A DNA stretch of 64,000 bases from Planctomycetota bacterium (GTDB lineage: Bacteria; Planctomycetota; Phycisphaerae; UBA1845; PWPN01): assembly GCA_022711465.1 (NCBI GenBank), contig JAKLEZ010000006.1, positions 186,001-250,000 of the forward strand. Direction: 5' to 3'. The translations under genes were made by a program, and so were the position numbers. Below, in pieces: positions 34,918 to 43,606 of the stretch (position 1 is the stretch's first letter; each line of letters starts with the position of its first letter). The notes below the pieces were generated by a model that worked only from the letters and a program-made list of their open reading frames with translations, made no database searches and had not been told where the DNA came from.

Positions 34918-36147
34918 ATGACATCCCGCGAGCGCATCCTGGCGAGCATCAACCACCGTGAACCCGACCGTTTGCCCATCGACTGTGGGGCCATGCGCTC
35001 CACAGGCATCCAGGCCATCGCCTATCACAAGCTCAAGGTTCATCTGGGCATCTGGCAAGGGCGAACGAGGGTGTTCGACGTTGTTCAGCAATTGGCCGAA
35101 CCGGAGCCTTTCTACCTCGATCGGTTCAGGGTCGACGCGGTCAATGCCGGCTGGGAGTTTGCCCCCAAGGACTGGAAGGAGTGGATCCTTCCGGACGGCT
35201 CGGCTTGCCAGATTCCCGCCCACATCCGTTTTCAGCGCGAAGGACATGACTGGCTGGCGTTCAACGACGTGGGCGAGGTAGTCGCGCGCATGATCGAGGG
35301 CTGCACGTACTTCAGCCAGACGATCCACCCGCTCCATCGCGAGGACTGGACAGCCGGACTCGAGGATCTCGGCCGGGCGATGGACTCGGTCTGCTGGTCG
35401 GCGCTGCCTGAGCCGCTCTATGCCGGCGGCCTGAGCGACGAGAACCTGGTCCGCATCGGCGAACACGTCCGGCAGCTCCGCGAGCGGAGCGATCGGGCAA
35501 TCATGATTGCCTATGGGGCGAATCTTTTCGAGTGGGGTTCCTATCTACGGCGGATGGACAACTTCCTCCTGGACCTGGCGGGCGAGCAGGCCAAGGCGGT
35601 GGCCCTCCTGGACAAGCTCGTAGAGCTGCACCTGGCGGGGCTGGATCGACTGCTTCCGGTGGTTGGCGACCACGTTGATCTGATCCAACTGGGTGATGAC
35701 CTGGGCATGGAGGCTGGGCCTTTCTTCTCCCCGGCGCTGTTCCGTTCGGTGTTCAAGCCGCGGTACACCGCCATCGTGAAGCACATCAGGAAGCGCTGTC
35801 CCCGCCTCAGGATCTTCCTGCACTGCTGTGGTTCGATCCGACCGCTGCTTCCTGATCTGATCGAGGCCGGGATCGAGGTCATTAACCCGGTCCAGATCGC
35901 CGCGCGGAACATGGATCCAGCCGTTCTGAAGAGAGAGTTCGGTTCCGCCCTGACCTTCTGGGGTGGCGGATGCGACACGCAGAAGGTCCTGCCGCGGGGC
36001 ACACCTCAGGAGGTGAAGGACCACGTCCGGCGCAATATCGACATCTTCGCTCCGGGTGGCGGATTCGTCTTCTGCCAGGTACACAACATTCTGGCGGACG
36101 TGCCGCCGGAGAACATCGTGGCGATGTACGAGGCCGCCATGGCCTGA
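34918..36147 (+). CDS. URO-D superfamily protein, methyltransferase-like
   Basis: A 409-residue protein of the uroporphyrinogen decarboxylase superfamily. It starts MTSRERILASINHREPDRLPID, the beginning typical of the corrinoid-methyltransferase-like branch rather than HemE. DHVDLIQLGDDLGMEAGPFFSP, IFLHCCGSIRPLLPDLIEAGIEVINPVQ and GGCDTQKVLP carry the His/Cys/Cys pattern that binds zinc in methyltransferase members. It may therefore move a methyl group to or from a cobamide or thiol, or act on a methoxylated compound. No corrinoid protein or activase gene is next to it. GGAG lies eight bases upstream of the ATG. Confidence 0.82.
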   Translation: MTSRERILASINHREPDRLPIDCGAMRSTGIQAIAYHKLKVHLGIWQGRTRVFDVVQQLAEPEPFYLDRFRVDAVNAGWEFAPKDWKEWILPDGSACQIPAHIRFQREGHDWLAFNDVGEVVARMIEGCTYFSQTIHPLHREDWTAGLEDLGRAMDSVCWSALPEPLYAGGLSDENLVRIGEHVRQLRERSDRAIMIAYGANLFEWGSYLRRMDNFLLDLAGEQAKAVALLDKLVELHLAGLDRLLPVVGDHVDLIQLGDDLGMEAGPFFSPALFRSVFKPRYTAIVKHIRKRCPRLRIFLHCCGSIRPLLPDLIEAGIEVINPVQIAARNMDPAVLKREFGSALTFWGGGCDTQKVLPRGTPQEVKDHVRRNIDIFAPGGGFVFCQVHNILADVPPENIVAMYEAAMA

Positions 36148-36172
36148 CTCCCGCCACGCGGGAAGGCACCGA

Positions 36173-38347
36173 ATGGGGAATGGCAAATCGAGGAAGGTAG
36201 TCGCCGATCGGGACGTTGCCTTCTCCCGATTCTCTGCCCGCCGTTTTCCATCTCACCTGATTCTGTTGCCGCTCGTGCTCCTCGCGTTCGCATTCGTGCA
36301 CCCGCCGGTATCCGCCGAGGTCTCTCCAGTCGTTCGAGCGGCGGAGCAGCGTCGAATCGAGACCATTGCCCGGGCAAGCCGGAGCGCGGTCTGCATCTTC
36401 CTGGATGAAGGCGAAGCCGGCTCGGGGGTGGTGATATGCCCCGACGGCTACGGGCTGACCAATTTCCACGTCATTGCAGGCACACTCAAGACGCGGCGGG
36501 CGTTCGGCGGCCTGTCCGACGGGAAGCAATACCCCCTGGAAGTGCTCGGGATTGACCCGACCGGTGACATGGCCATGTTCCGCCTGACCGGCAAGGAACG
36601 TTTCGAATGCGCCGAGTTCGGCGATTCGGAGGCTGTCCGGGTGGGTGATGAGGTCTTCGCGGCCGGCAATCCCTTCATGTTGGCCGAGGACTCCACACCG
36701 ACCATCACTGCGGGGATTGTCAGCGGGGTGCACCGCTATCAGTACGGCCAGGATGCCCGGTCGCTGGTCTATGCGGACTGCATCCAGGTCGATGCCTCGA
36801 TCAATCCGGGCAACTCTGGCGGGCCGTTGTTCGACGCCGCCGGGCGGCTCATCGGGATCAACGGCCGGGCGTCGTTCGAGCGTCGTGGGCGGGTCAACGT
36901 GGGCCTGGCCTATGCGATTTCGATCAACCAGTTCAAGCGATTCATTCCCGGTTTGAAAGCCGGCTTGCTGGTCGAGCATGGTTCGCTCGGAGCCACGGCG
37001 GTCGACGCCGGCTACCGACAGGTGGTCTTCGACCGAGTCATGGATCGGGCCGCGGCGGCCGCCGCAGGGATCAAACCGGGCGACCGGCTGGTAGGCTTCG
37101 CAGACCACAAGATCCGTGATGCCAACCACTTCACCAGCCTGTTGGGCAGCTACCCGGCGGGCTGGCCGGTCTCGATCACCTGGCAACACGAGGGTCGGCT
37201 GACCTCGAGGGTGATCGAGCTCGATCCCCTGACCGTGAGGATTCCGGACGAGCTCAAGGGGGCTTATCGGGTTGACGTGAGCGTCACCCGAGCGGCAGCG
37301 GAGTCCCTGTCGGCCGCACCTGCGTCCCCCTCGGCGCCGGTTGAAGCCAACGTCCTGGCGCCGGCCATCGAGTCCGCGATTCGCTCCACGGTCAAGCTCT
37401 ACGGCGGTCGACTCGGCTCAGCCGTGGGCTATGGCTCCGGGGTGATCGTCTCGCCGCAAGGTGATGTACTCACGACGCTGTCGGTCCTTGTCGAAGGCAG
37501 CGAGCTCAGGGCGGTGACCCACGACGGGCACGCTTACCCGTGCTTGGTGATCTGCCGCGACGAGTACCGGCAGCTGGCCCTGCTGCGGATGAGGCGCAAG
37601 AGTGAGAATGCCGACACCGCCGCTCCGCTTCGCGACCAGATGACTCCGCCGAGATGGGAGCCGCTGCCGATGGCCGACCCGACCGCGGCTCAGCCCGGGG
37701 ACTGGATTCTGGCCGTCGGGAACCCGTGCAAGGTGGCCGACGGAGCGGAGGCTGTTTCGGTGACCCGGGGGATCCTCTCGGGTCGGACCCGGCTCGACGC
37801 GGTCCAGGGATCGGAGGCATTCCCCTATCGCGGCGATGTTCTTCTGCTCGACACCGTGACCAGCAACCCGGGTTCGCCGGGCAGCGCGGTCGTCGATCTG
37901 GACGGGCATTGGGTTGGAGTGGTAGGAGAGGTAGTAGCTTCCCAGCTGACCAATACCGAGCTCAGCTACGCGTACCCTGTGGAGGAGATCAAGGCCTTTC
38001 TGCGCGACGCCGCCGTCGACGAGGCAGCGAGTCGGCCTCGCGCGGCGGCGTCTCGCCCCGTCAGCCGGTCGGCCAAGCCCGGTTACCACGGTATCCGCCT
38101 CTCCACCATCGCCTACCACCGCCAACTGCCCTTCGTGAAGAGCGTGGCCGACGGATCGCCGGCCAAGGCGGCCGGCGTGCGCGCCGACGATTTGATTATC
38201 AGCGCTAACCGGACGGCGGTTCCGCAAGGTCGCGTGTTCACGGAACTCTGCGAGCGGCTGCTTCCCGGGGAGGAGCTTTCGCTGATCGTCAAACGCGGCG
38301 AGGAGCTGATCCCGGTCCGTTTCGTGCTCACGGAGGATCCCGAGTGA
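36173..38347 (+). CDS. HtrA-like serine protease, one active and one dead protease domain, two PDZ
   Basis: About 724 residues with an N-terminal membrane anchor or signal (LILLPLVLLAFAFVHPPVSA). Domain 1 (about 60-270) is a trypsin-like HtrA protease with a complete triad: TNFHV (His, about 98), GDMAMF (Asp, about 131) and NPGNSGGPL (Ser, about 213). A PDZ domain follows (about 280-355). Domain 2 (about 405-620) has the same fold but reads TTLSVL, RQLALL and NPGSPGSAV at the three positions, so it has lost His, Asp and Ser. A second PDZ ends the protein. The ATG at 36173 has GGAAGG six bases upstream. Its stop overlaps the next start, so both proteins are made together. Confidence 0.86.
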   Translation: MGNGKSRKVVADRDVAFSRFSARRFPSHLILLPLVLLAFAFVHPPVSAEVSPVVRAAEQRRIETIARASRSAVCIFLDEGEAGSGVVICPDGYGLTNFHVIAGTLKTRRAFGGLSDGKQYPLEVLGIDPTGDMAMFRLTGKERFECAEFGDSEAVRVGDEVFAAGNPFMLAEDSTPTITAGIVSGVHRYQYGQDARSLVYADCIQVDASINPGNSGGPLFDAAGRLIGINGRASFERRGRVNVGLAYAISINQFKRFIPGLKAGLLVEHGSLGATAVDAGYRQVVFDRVMDRAAAAAAGIKPGDRLVGFADHKIRDANHFTSLLGSYPAGWPVSITWQHEGRLTSRVIELDPLTVRIPDELKGAYRVDVSVTRAAAESLSAAPASPSAPVEANVLAPAIESAIRSTVKLYGGRLGSAVGYGSGVIVSPQGDVLTTLSVLVEGSELRAVTHDGHAYPCLVICRDEYRQLALLRMRRKSENADTAAPLRDQMTPPRWEPLPMADPTAAQPGDWILAVGNPCKVADGAEAVSVTRGILSGRTRLDAVQGSEAFPYRGDVLLLDTVTSNPGSPGSAVVDLDGHWVGVVGEVVASQLTNTELSYAYPVEEIKAFLRDAAVDEAASRPRAAASRPVSRSAKPGYHGIRLSTIAYHRQLPFVKSVADGSPAKAAGVRADDLIISANRTAVPQGRVFTELCERLLPGEELSLIVKRGEELIPVRFVLTEDPE

Positions 38348-39429
38348 CCACCCTTGCCGCCCTGCTGACCGGACTGGCGATGATGGCACTGCCGGGCAAT
38401 CCGGCCACGGATCCTGCGGACGCCCTGCGGGCCGAGCAGGATGCCTTTCGCCGTGCCGTGGCCCGAGTGGCTCCGTGCGTGGTCACGATCGAGACGATCG
38501 GTGGCACACAACCGGGCCGCAGGCAGCCGACGAGCGGCCCGGCCTTCGGCGGGCGGGAGGCGGCGCCTCCAGGGTTCATTGTGGCCGACGGCCCCACCAC
38601 CGGGCTGATCTGGTCGGCCGACGGGCTCATTCTCACCAGCGCGTTCAACTTCGTTCGCGACCCATCGCTGATCACGGTGGTTCTCTCCGATCGTCGGAGG
38701 TTCGTGGGTGAACTGATCGCCCGTGACGAGGTGCGACGGCTAGCCATGGTTCGCGTTCCGGCCACCGGGTTGCCGGTGCCGCAGTGGGTTGGCGACGAGG
38801 GCGAGGTTCGCGTGGGCCAGCGGGTTCTGGCCCTGGGTCGGGGCTTTGGCGGGCCGTTCTGCTCGATCACTGCAGGCATCGTCAGCGGCCTGAACCGGAT
38901 GAGCGGTCTGGCCATCCAGACTGACGCCCGGCTCTCGCCGGCCAGCTTCGGCGGGCCGCTGATTGACCTTGACGGCCGGGTGATCGGCCTTTGCGTTCCA
39001 TTCGGCATGGGCAACGACCTGCTTTCCGGCGTCGAGTGGTATGATTCGGGCATTGGCTTCGCGATTCCCGCGTGGCAGGTTCGGGCGAGTGGTACCGACC
39101 TCTCCACCGGGCACAGCCTTCGCCGTGGCATGCTCGGTGTGGTTCTGGACGCGAAAGGCAATGCTCCCCCCACGATCCGACTGCTGGCGGACCGCTCGCC
39201 CGCTCTCCGAGCCGGCCTGAAGGCTGGCGACGCGATTGTGGCGATCGACGGGAAGCCGGTCACGGCCTATTCCGATCTCACCCGACTGATGCGATCCCGA
39301 TGCGCGGGGCAGTGGGTGAAGGTGCGCGTCCGTCGGGGAGCACAGGAAGTCGATCTGGAGGTCGTTCTGGCCGTTCCTGAGGACGTGGGATCGCTCAACC
39401 CGCCCGCGAGCGAGCCGGCGGGGCCGTAG
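38344..39429 (+). CDS. Secreted HtrA-like pseudoprotease with PDZ domain
   Basis: A 361-residue protein with a signal peptide and the full outline of a short HtrA: a trypsin-fold domain (about 30-245) and one PDZ domain (about 255-345, GMLGVVLDAKG to VTAYSDLTRLMRS). The catalytic positions are replaced: TSAFNF where TNxHV is expected, EVRRLAM in place of the xDLALL Asp, and SPASFGGPL in place of GNSGGPL. It should therefore fold and bind peptides but not cleave them. The GTG start overlaps the upstream protease stop (GTGA), suggesting coupled synthesis and a physical partnership, for instance mixed oligomers or regulation of the active domain. Confidence 0.85.
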   Translation: MTTLAALLTGLAMMALPGNPATDPADALRAEQDAFRRAVARVAPCVVTIETIGGTQPGRRQPTSGPAFGGREAAPPGFIVADGPTTGLIWSADGLILTSAFNFVRDPSLITVVLSDRRRFVGELIARDEVRRLAMVRVPATGLPVPQWVGDEGEVRVGQRVLALGRGFGGPFCSITAGIVSGLNRMSGLAIQTDARLSPASFGGPLIDLDGRVIGLCVPFGMGNDLLSGVEWYDSGIGFAIPAWQVRASGTDLSTGHSLRRGMLGVVLDAKGNAPPTIRLLADRSPALRAGLKAGDAIVAIDGKPVTAYSDLTRLMRSRCAGQWVKVRVRRGAQEVDLEVVLAVPEDVGSLNPPASEPAGP

Positions 39430-39437
39430 ACTCCATT

Positions 39438-41435
39438 TCAGATGAACACCCGCTTGTTGTAGATGAACCACTCGAAGAGCAGGACGGCTCCCAAGGCCAG
39501 GAGGAGGTACTGCCACAGTGGTTTGCGGAGATTCTCGCTTCCCGATCCGGCGGCGACCTGACCGCTGGCGATACGGAACTGCTGATTGGGGGCGATGAAG
39601 CTCTCGTAGTCATCGGTGAGGTTCACGGCCCGCTCGCTCTGATCGGGAATACCGGTCTCGAGGCGATAGAGCCCGACGCGGTCGGTCTGGCCGTAGCTGA
39701 CCAGTCCGGAGGAGCGAACGGAGACATCCTCGGTGCGTCCGTCCGGCCGGTGGACGGCCACGGTCGAGCGGCCGGGCTTGGCGGCGACGGTGATGGCCTC
39801 GCCCGGCTTGGCGGGGGGATGTTGGCCGAGGGTGGATGCGCCGGCCAGGTACCGGAGGGCGTTGTGCATGAAGACGACCAGGCCCTCCTGGAAGACCCAG
39901 TCGGTATTGAGCAGCTCCCGTTTGTCGTCGAAGAAGCTAAACGCGCAGAGCAGGAACTGGTGCCGCTCCTCGTTGAGCAGGGCGAGCACCGGCCCGCTGG
40001 ACGACTCGATCAGGGTAGTTGCCTGTGGAGGCAGATCGAGCTTGCGCCAGCTGAAGACGCTGATCGAGTTGATGGCCACGTGCCGGAGGACCGGATGGGT
40101 GTCATCCCAGTCGAGGAAGAGCTCCCGCTCGATCAGTTCGCCTCTTTGGACATCCTCGATCAGCGGTATTCCGCCAAAGAACATGTAGCTGCCTGGCGGA
40201 AGACGCTGGGTTGAATGGGCGTCGATCACGATCACATCGTAGCGCGACCGGCCGACGTCGATGAGTTTCTCATCGAGGTTCTTCTCGTACTCGTCGGGAG
40301 TCCAGACCTCATACTTGGCCAGGGGCATGGCGGACATGAGGTCGCGCAGATAGCGGTTGCCGGGCGTGACCAGGAGGGCGGTGATCGGCCGGGGCGGCGT
40401 CGCCACGGCGAAGACCCGGTCGTCGGCGGGGAGGGCGTCCTTGCCGGACAGCCGCAACTCGATGTCCGCTCCGCGATCCAGGAGCAGGTCGAAGGTGACG
40501 GTGGCCTCGTTGCCGTCCTTGGGCATGCTGGGCAGGCCGGTGTTTCCAAGCTGTTTCGCGTCGCCGAGAGGCATGAGACCCTCGACCGAGCGTACTTCCT
40601 TCATCTCGCCGTCCACGAAGAGCGAGACATCCCGATTCGCCGGTGCGCCGCCGAAATGGCGCACCCGGGCGACGATGCTGAGCATCTCCGGCCTCTCGTA
40701 GTTTCGCCGCACGTCGACATCGACGATCCCGGTGTTTTCGATCGCCTTGCCGATGGAAACGACCTCCATCTGCCCGCGCTGCACAGCCACCTTCTCGGCG
40801 TCGGACAGCCGGCCGTCAGTGAACAGGAGATGGTGAGACTGGGGCACCCTGTTGGATCCCCAGCCGACGTCCTCGCCGATCGGCGTGGAGTGGGCTTCGG
40901 CCAGTTGGATCGCCTCGGCCAGTCGTCCCGGTTCGTCGGTCTGGGTGATGGAGTTGATCGCCCGCCGCAGCAGCACCTTGTCGCCGGTGAACGAGGTCAG
41001 CACGTTGGCCCGGTCGGCGAAGGTGATGACCATGGCCCGCTGGGTAGTGGTCATGCCGTCGACGACCTTGAGGGCCTCCTCCTTGGCGATGCTCAGGCGG
41101 GTCTGCCCGTCGCCTTCGTCAGCGCCCATCGAGGCGGACTGATCGATGAGCAGGGTCATGGATTGCTCGACGTCAGCAGAGCCCCTGCGGACCGGCTCGC
41201 CGATTGCCAGGGCTGCCAGGATCAGGATGAGGAGCTGCAGGATCAGCAGCAAGTTGCTGCGCAGCTTCTGGAACGGCGAATTGACCTGCAGGTCCTCGAC
41301 CGAGCGGCGCCACAGCAAGGTCGAGGCGATGGGCAGCTCGCGGCGTTTCAGCTTGAGGAAGTAGAGCAGGACCAGCGGCGGAATGGTGGCCGCCGCCGCC
41401 AGGACCGGAATGTACCAGGGCGCGAGGAAGTTCAC
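39438..41435 (-). CDS. BatA-like membrane protein with VWA domain
   Basis: A 665-residue membrane protein. The BatA N-terminal pair of helices (about 7-25 and 58-80) encloses LKLKRRELPIASTLLWRRSVEDL, typical of the family. A von Willebrand A domain follows with the metal-binding motif DQSASMG (about residue 98) and a later FTDGRLSD. A long beta-rich region with a GATase1-like segment (LLVTPGNRYLRDLMSAMP) leads to a C-terminal helix (LLLALGAVLLFEWFIY). Such proteins work with MoxR ATPases and DUF58 proteins in envelope stress or metal-insertion-like assembly. Its GTG start overlaps the DUF58 stop by four bases (GTGA), so the two are translationally coupled. It is the last gene of this run. Confidence 0.87.
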   Translation of the reverse strand: MNFLAPWYIPVLAAAATIPPLVLLYFLKLKRRELPIASTLLWRRSVEDLQVNSPFQKLRSNLLLILQLLILILAALAIGEPVRRGSADVEQSMTLLIDQSASMGADEGDGQTRLSIAKEEALKVVDGMTTTQRAMVITFADRANVLTSFTGDKVLLRRAINSITQTDEPGRLAEAIQLAEAHSTPIGEDVGWGSNRVPQSHHLLFTDGRLSDAEKVAVQRGQMEVVSIGKAIENTGIVDVDVRRNYERPEMLSIVARVRHFGGAPANRDVSLFVDGEMKEVRSVEGLMPLGDAKQLGNTGLPSMPKDGNEATVTFDLLLDRGADIELRLSGKDALPADDRVFAVATPPRPITALLVTPGNRYLRDLMSAMPLAKYEVWTPDEYEKNLDEKLIDVGRSRYDVIVIDAHSTQRLPPGSYMFFGGIPLIEDVQRGELIERELFLDWDDTHPVLRHVAINSISVFSWRKLDLPPQATTLIESSSGPVLALLNEERHQFLLCAFSFFDDKRELLNTDWVFQEGLVVFMHNALRYLAGASTLGQHPPAKPGEAITVAAKPGRSTVAVHRPDGRTEDVSVRSSGLVSYGQTDRVGLYRLETGIPDQSERAVNLTDDYESFIAPNQQFRIASGQVAAGSGSENLRKPLWQYLLLALGAVLLFEWFIYNKRVFI

Positions 41436-42328
41436 CGCAGCAACCCTCGTCTCCGGAGATAGGTGAGCACCAGCTGGTCGAACGGGACCTCGGTGCTCGT
41501 GAACAAGTACGTGATGCCCCGCCGCGAGCAGTATTCCTGCAGCTGTCCGCAGTACGCGTTGAGATTCTGCTTGTAGCGGTTAAGCAAGGCCCGGCTGATG
41601 GTGACCTCGGCGAGGTCGTCATCCTCGACGTCGCGCAGCCGGAGGTCGCCGACCAGGTCAGGCTGGATTTCCTGCGGGCTGAGCATCTGGATGGCATACA
41701 GGTCGTAGTGCCGTCCGAGCAGGTAGCGCAAGCCCTCCTCGTAGCCGCCCTTGTCCATGAAATCGCTCAACACGATCACGATGCCGCGCTGGGGGTGGCG
41801 GATCGCGAAATGGCGGCAGGCAGCGGTCATGTTACCCGCGCCGGCCGGCTCCAGATTGACCAGGTAGCCGAGTACTTTGGAGATCAGGTGACGGCCTCGG
41901 ACTCCGGCCTGCTCGGGACCGAACTGGTCGGAGTAGCCGCAGAGTGTGACCCGGTTGTAGTTGACCAGCCCGACGTAGGCGAGAGCGGCCGCGACCCGCT
42001 TGGCGTACAGGGCCTTGGCCGGGCTACCGAAGTCCATCGACTTGCTGCAGTCGAGCAGGATGCTGACATGGAGATCCTCCTCCTCGAAGAACAGCTTGAT
42101 GAACAGCTTCTCGAGCCTCCCGTAGATGTTCCAGTCCAGGAAGCGCAGGTCGTCGCCGACCACGTAGTTGCGGTAGTCGGCGAACTCGACCGATTGCCCC
42201 TTGCGCTTTGACCGCCGCTCGCCCTTCATCCGCCCGGCGAAGATCTTGCGCGAGACGATGTCCAGCCGTTCGAGGCGGTTCATGAACTCGGGATCGAGCA
42301 GTTCGCTGTATGTGGTTGCAGAAGCCAT
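41432..42328 (-). CDS. DUF58 protein (MoxR partner)
   Basis: A 298-residue cytoplasmic protein. The DUF58 signature is seen in VGDDLRFLDWNIYGRLEKLFIKLFFEEED, leading into a degenerate VWA-like fold with LLDCSKSMDFG (about residue 92), where DxSxS is intact, and IVLSDFMDKGGYEEGL. DUF58 proteins are encoded next to MoxR ATPases and are thought to link them to membrane VWA partners. The C-terminal TSTEVPFDQLVLTYLRRRGLL is also typical. It lies 112 bases after the moxR stop and overlaps the BatA-like start. SD is not obvious before the ATG at 42328. Confidence 0.9.
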   Translation of the reverse strand: MASATTYSELLDPEFMNRLERLDIVSRKIFAGRMKGERRSKRKGQSVEFADYRNYVVGDDLRFLDWNIYGRLEKLFIKLFFEEEDLHVSILLDCSKSMDFGSPAKALYAKRVAAALAYVGLVNYNRVTLCGYSDQFGPEQAGVRGRHLISKVLGYLVNLEPAGAGNMTAACRHFAIRHPQRGIVIVLSDFMDKGGYEEGLRYLLGRHYDLYAIQMLSPQEIQPDLVGDLRLRDVEDDDLAEVTISRALLNRYKQNLNAYCGQLQEYCSRRGITYLFTSTEVPFDQLVLTYLRRRGLLR

Positions 42329-42440
42329 AGTTTCGAGAGCCGAAACGCCAAGCGGTCACACGAGGCCTGGCGTCAGGTTGCGGTTTTCACCCTGTCATCG
42401 CCTTTCTCATTCCTCCATATTGACTTCCCGCGGCGCAGGT

Positions 42441-43460
42441 TCAGGCTGCTTTCTCCGTCAAGGTCGGGGTCTTCTCGATCAGGTCCTCGATCACCGTGTC
42501 TGTGCTCATGTTCTCCGCTTCGCCCTCGAAGTTGAGCAGCACGCGGTGGCGCAGGGCGGGCAAGGCGGCCTCCTTCACGTCCTCGAAGCTGACGTTGAAC
42601 CGCCCTTCCAGCAAGGCCCGCACCTTGGACGCCAGGGTCAGGGCCTGGGCACCACGCGGGCTCGAGCCCCAGCGGACGTACTTGTTGGTCATGTCGGTGG
42701 CGAACTCGCCTTCCGGGTGTGTGGCCATGGTGAGTCGAACCACGTAATCCTGCACGTGGGGGGCGAGGATCACCCGCTTGACCAGTTTCTGGGCGCCAAG
42801 GATCTCCTCCTGGGTCATGATCGGCTGGATGTCGGCCACGAACCCGGTCGTCGTCCGGTCGAGGATGGTCTTCAATTCATCGCGCGAAGAGTACTCGACA
42901 ATGAGCTTGTAGAAGAAGCGGTCGAGTTGGGCCTCGGGCAGGGGGTAGGTGCCTTCCTGCTCGATCGGGTTCTGTGTGGCCATGACGAAGAACGGCTCCT
43001 TGAGGGTATACCGTGTGCCGCCGACGGTCACGGTGTGCTCCTGCATGGCCTCGAGCAGGGCCGATTGTGTCTTGGGAGTGGCCCGGTTGATTTCGTCCGC
43101 CAGCACGATCTGGGCGAACAGGGGCCCATGCTGGAAGCGGAACTCGCGGTGTCCGGTGGCCGGATCGTCCATCACGATGTTGGTGCCGATGATGTCGGCG
43201 GGCATGAGGTCGGGGGTAAACTGGATCCGGCTGAAATCGAGGCTCAGGGCCTGGGCCAGGGTGCGAATCAGGTAGGTCTTGCCCAGGCCCGGCACGCCCT
43301 CGAGCAGGGCGTGGCCTCCGACGAACAGGCAGGTCAGAACGCCGTCCACGATCTCGTCCTGTCCGACGATCGCCTTGCCGATTTCGGCCCGCAGGCGCTT
43401 GAATTTGGCGCAGAATTCACGGGTTGCTTTCTCGACTCTGGGATCAATGGTCTCGGCCAT
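42441..43460 (-). CDS. MoxR-family AAA+ ATPase
   Basis: A 339-residue ATPase. It has Walker A GVPGLGKT (about residue 56), Walker B IVLADEINRA (about 116), sensor-1 region MATQNPIEQEGTYPLPEAQLDRF and the family-specific VGQDEIVDGVLTCLFVGGHALLEG. MoxR ATPases remodel or load cofactors into partner proteins, with DUF58/VWA proteins as adaptors, all present next door. AAGGAG lies upstream of the ATG. A 146-base gap with palindromes separates it from the giant VWA gene upstream, so the cluster may be two transcripts. Confidence 0.93.
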   Translation of the reverse strand: MAETIDPRVEKATREFCAKFKRLRAEIGKAIVGQDEIVDGVLTCLFVGGHALLEGVPGLGKTYLIRTLAQALSLDFSRIQFTPDLMPADIIGTNIVMDDPATGHREFRFQHGPLFAQIVLADEINRATPKTQSALLEAMQEHTVTVGGTRYTLKEPFFVMATQNPIEQEGTYPLPEAQLDRFFYKLIVEYSSRDELKTILDRTTTGFVADIQPIMTQEEILGAQKLVKRVILAPHVQDYVVRLTMATHPEGEFATDMTNKYVRWGSSPRGAQALTLASKVRALLEGRFNVSFEDVKEAALPALRHRVLLNFEGEAENMSTDTVIEDLIEKTPTLTEKAA

Positions 43461-43526
43461 GATTGGTGGCTCCTTGTCGGCTGATGGCTCGCAGCGATCA
43501 GCGATCGATCATTCACAGTCCGCCAC

Positions 43527-43560
43527 CCCTTTGGCCCCTCCAGTGAGGGGACCCGAGGGG
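43527..43560. repeat. GC-rich palindrome between VWA and moxR genes
   Basis: CCCCTC-CAGT-GAGGGG (43535-43550) is a perfect 6-bp hairpin set within a longer imperfect palindrome, CCCCTTTGG on the left and CCCGAGGGG on the right. There is no T-tract on either strand, so it looks more like a dispersed repeat or mRNA stabiliser than a terminator. Confidence 0.45.
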
Positions 43561-43578
43561 TACATCACTTGACACTCA

Positions 43579-43600
43579 GGGCGCTCAGCTCAGCGCGCCC
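43579..43600. other. Hairpin just downstream of the giant VWA gene
   Basis: GGGCGC and GCGCCC flank TCAGCTCAGC, and it begins six bases beyond the VWA stop codon. It could stop or protect the transcript end, but the T-tract of an intrinsic terminator is missing on the minus strand. Confidence 0.35.
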
Positions 43601-43606
43601 CATCAC

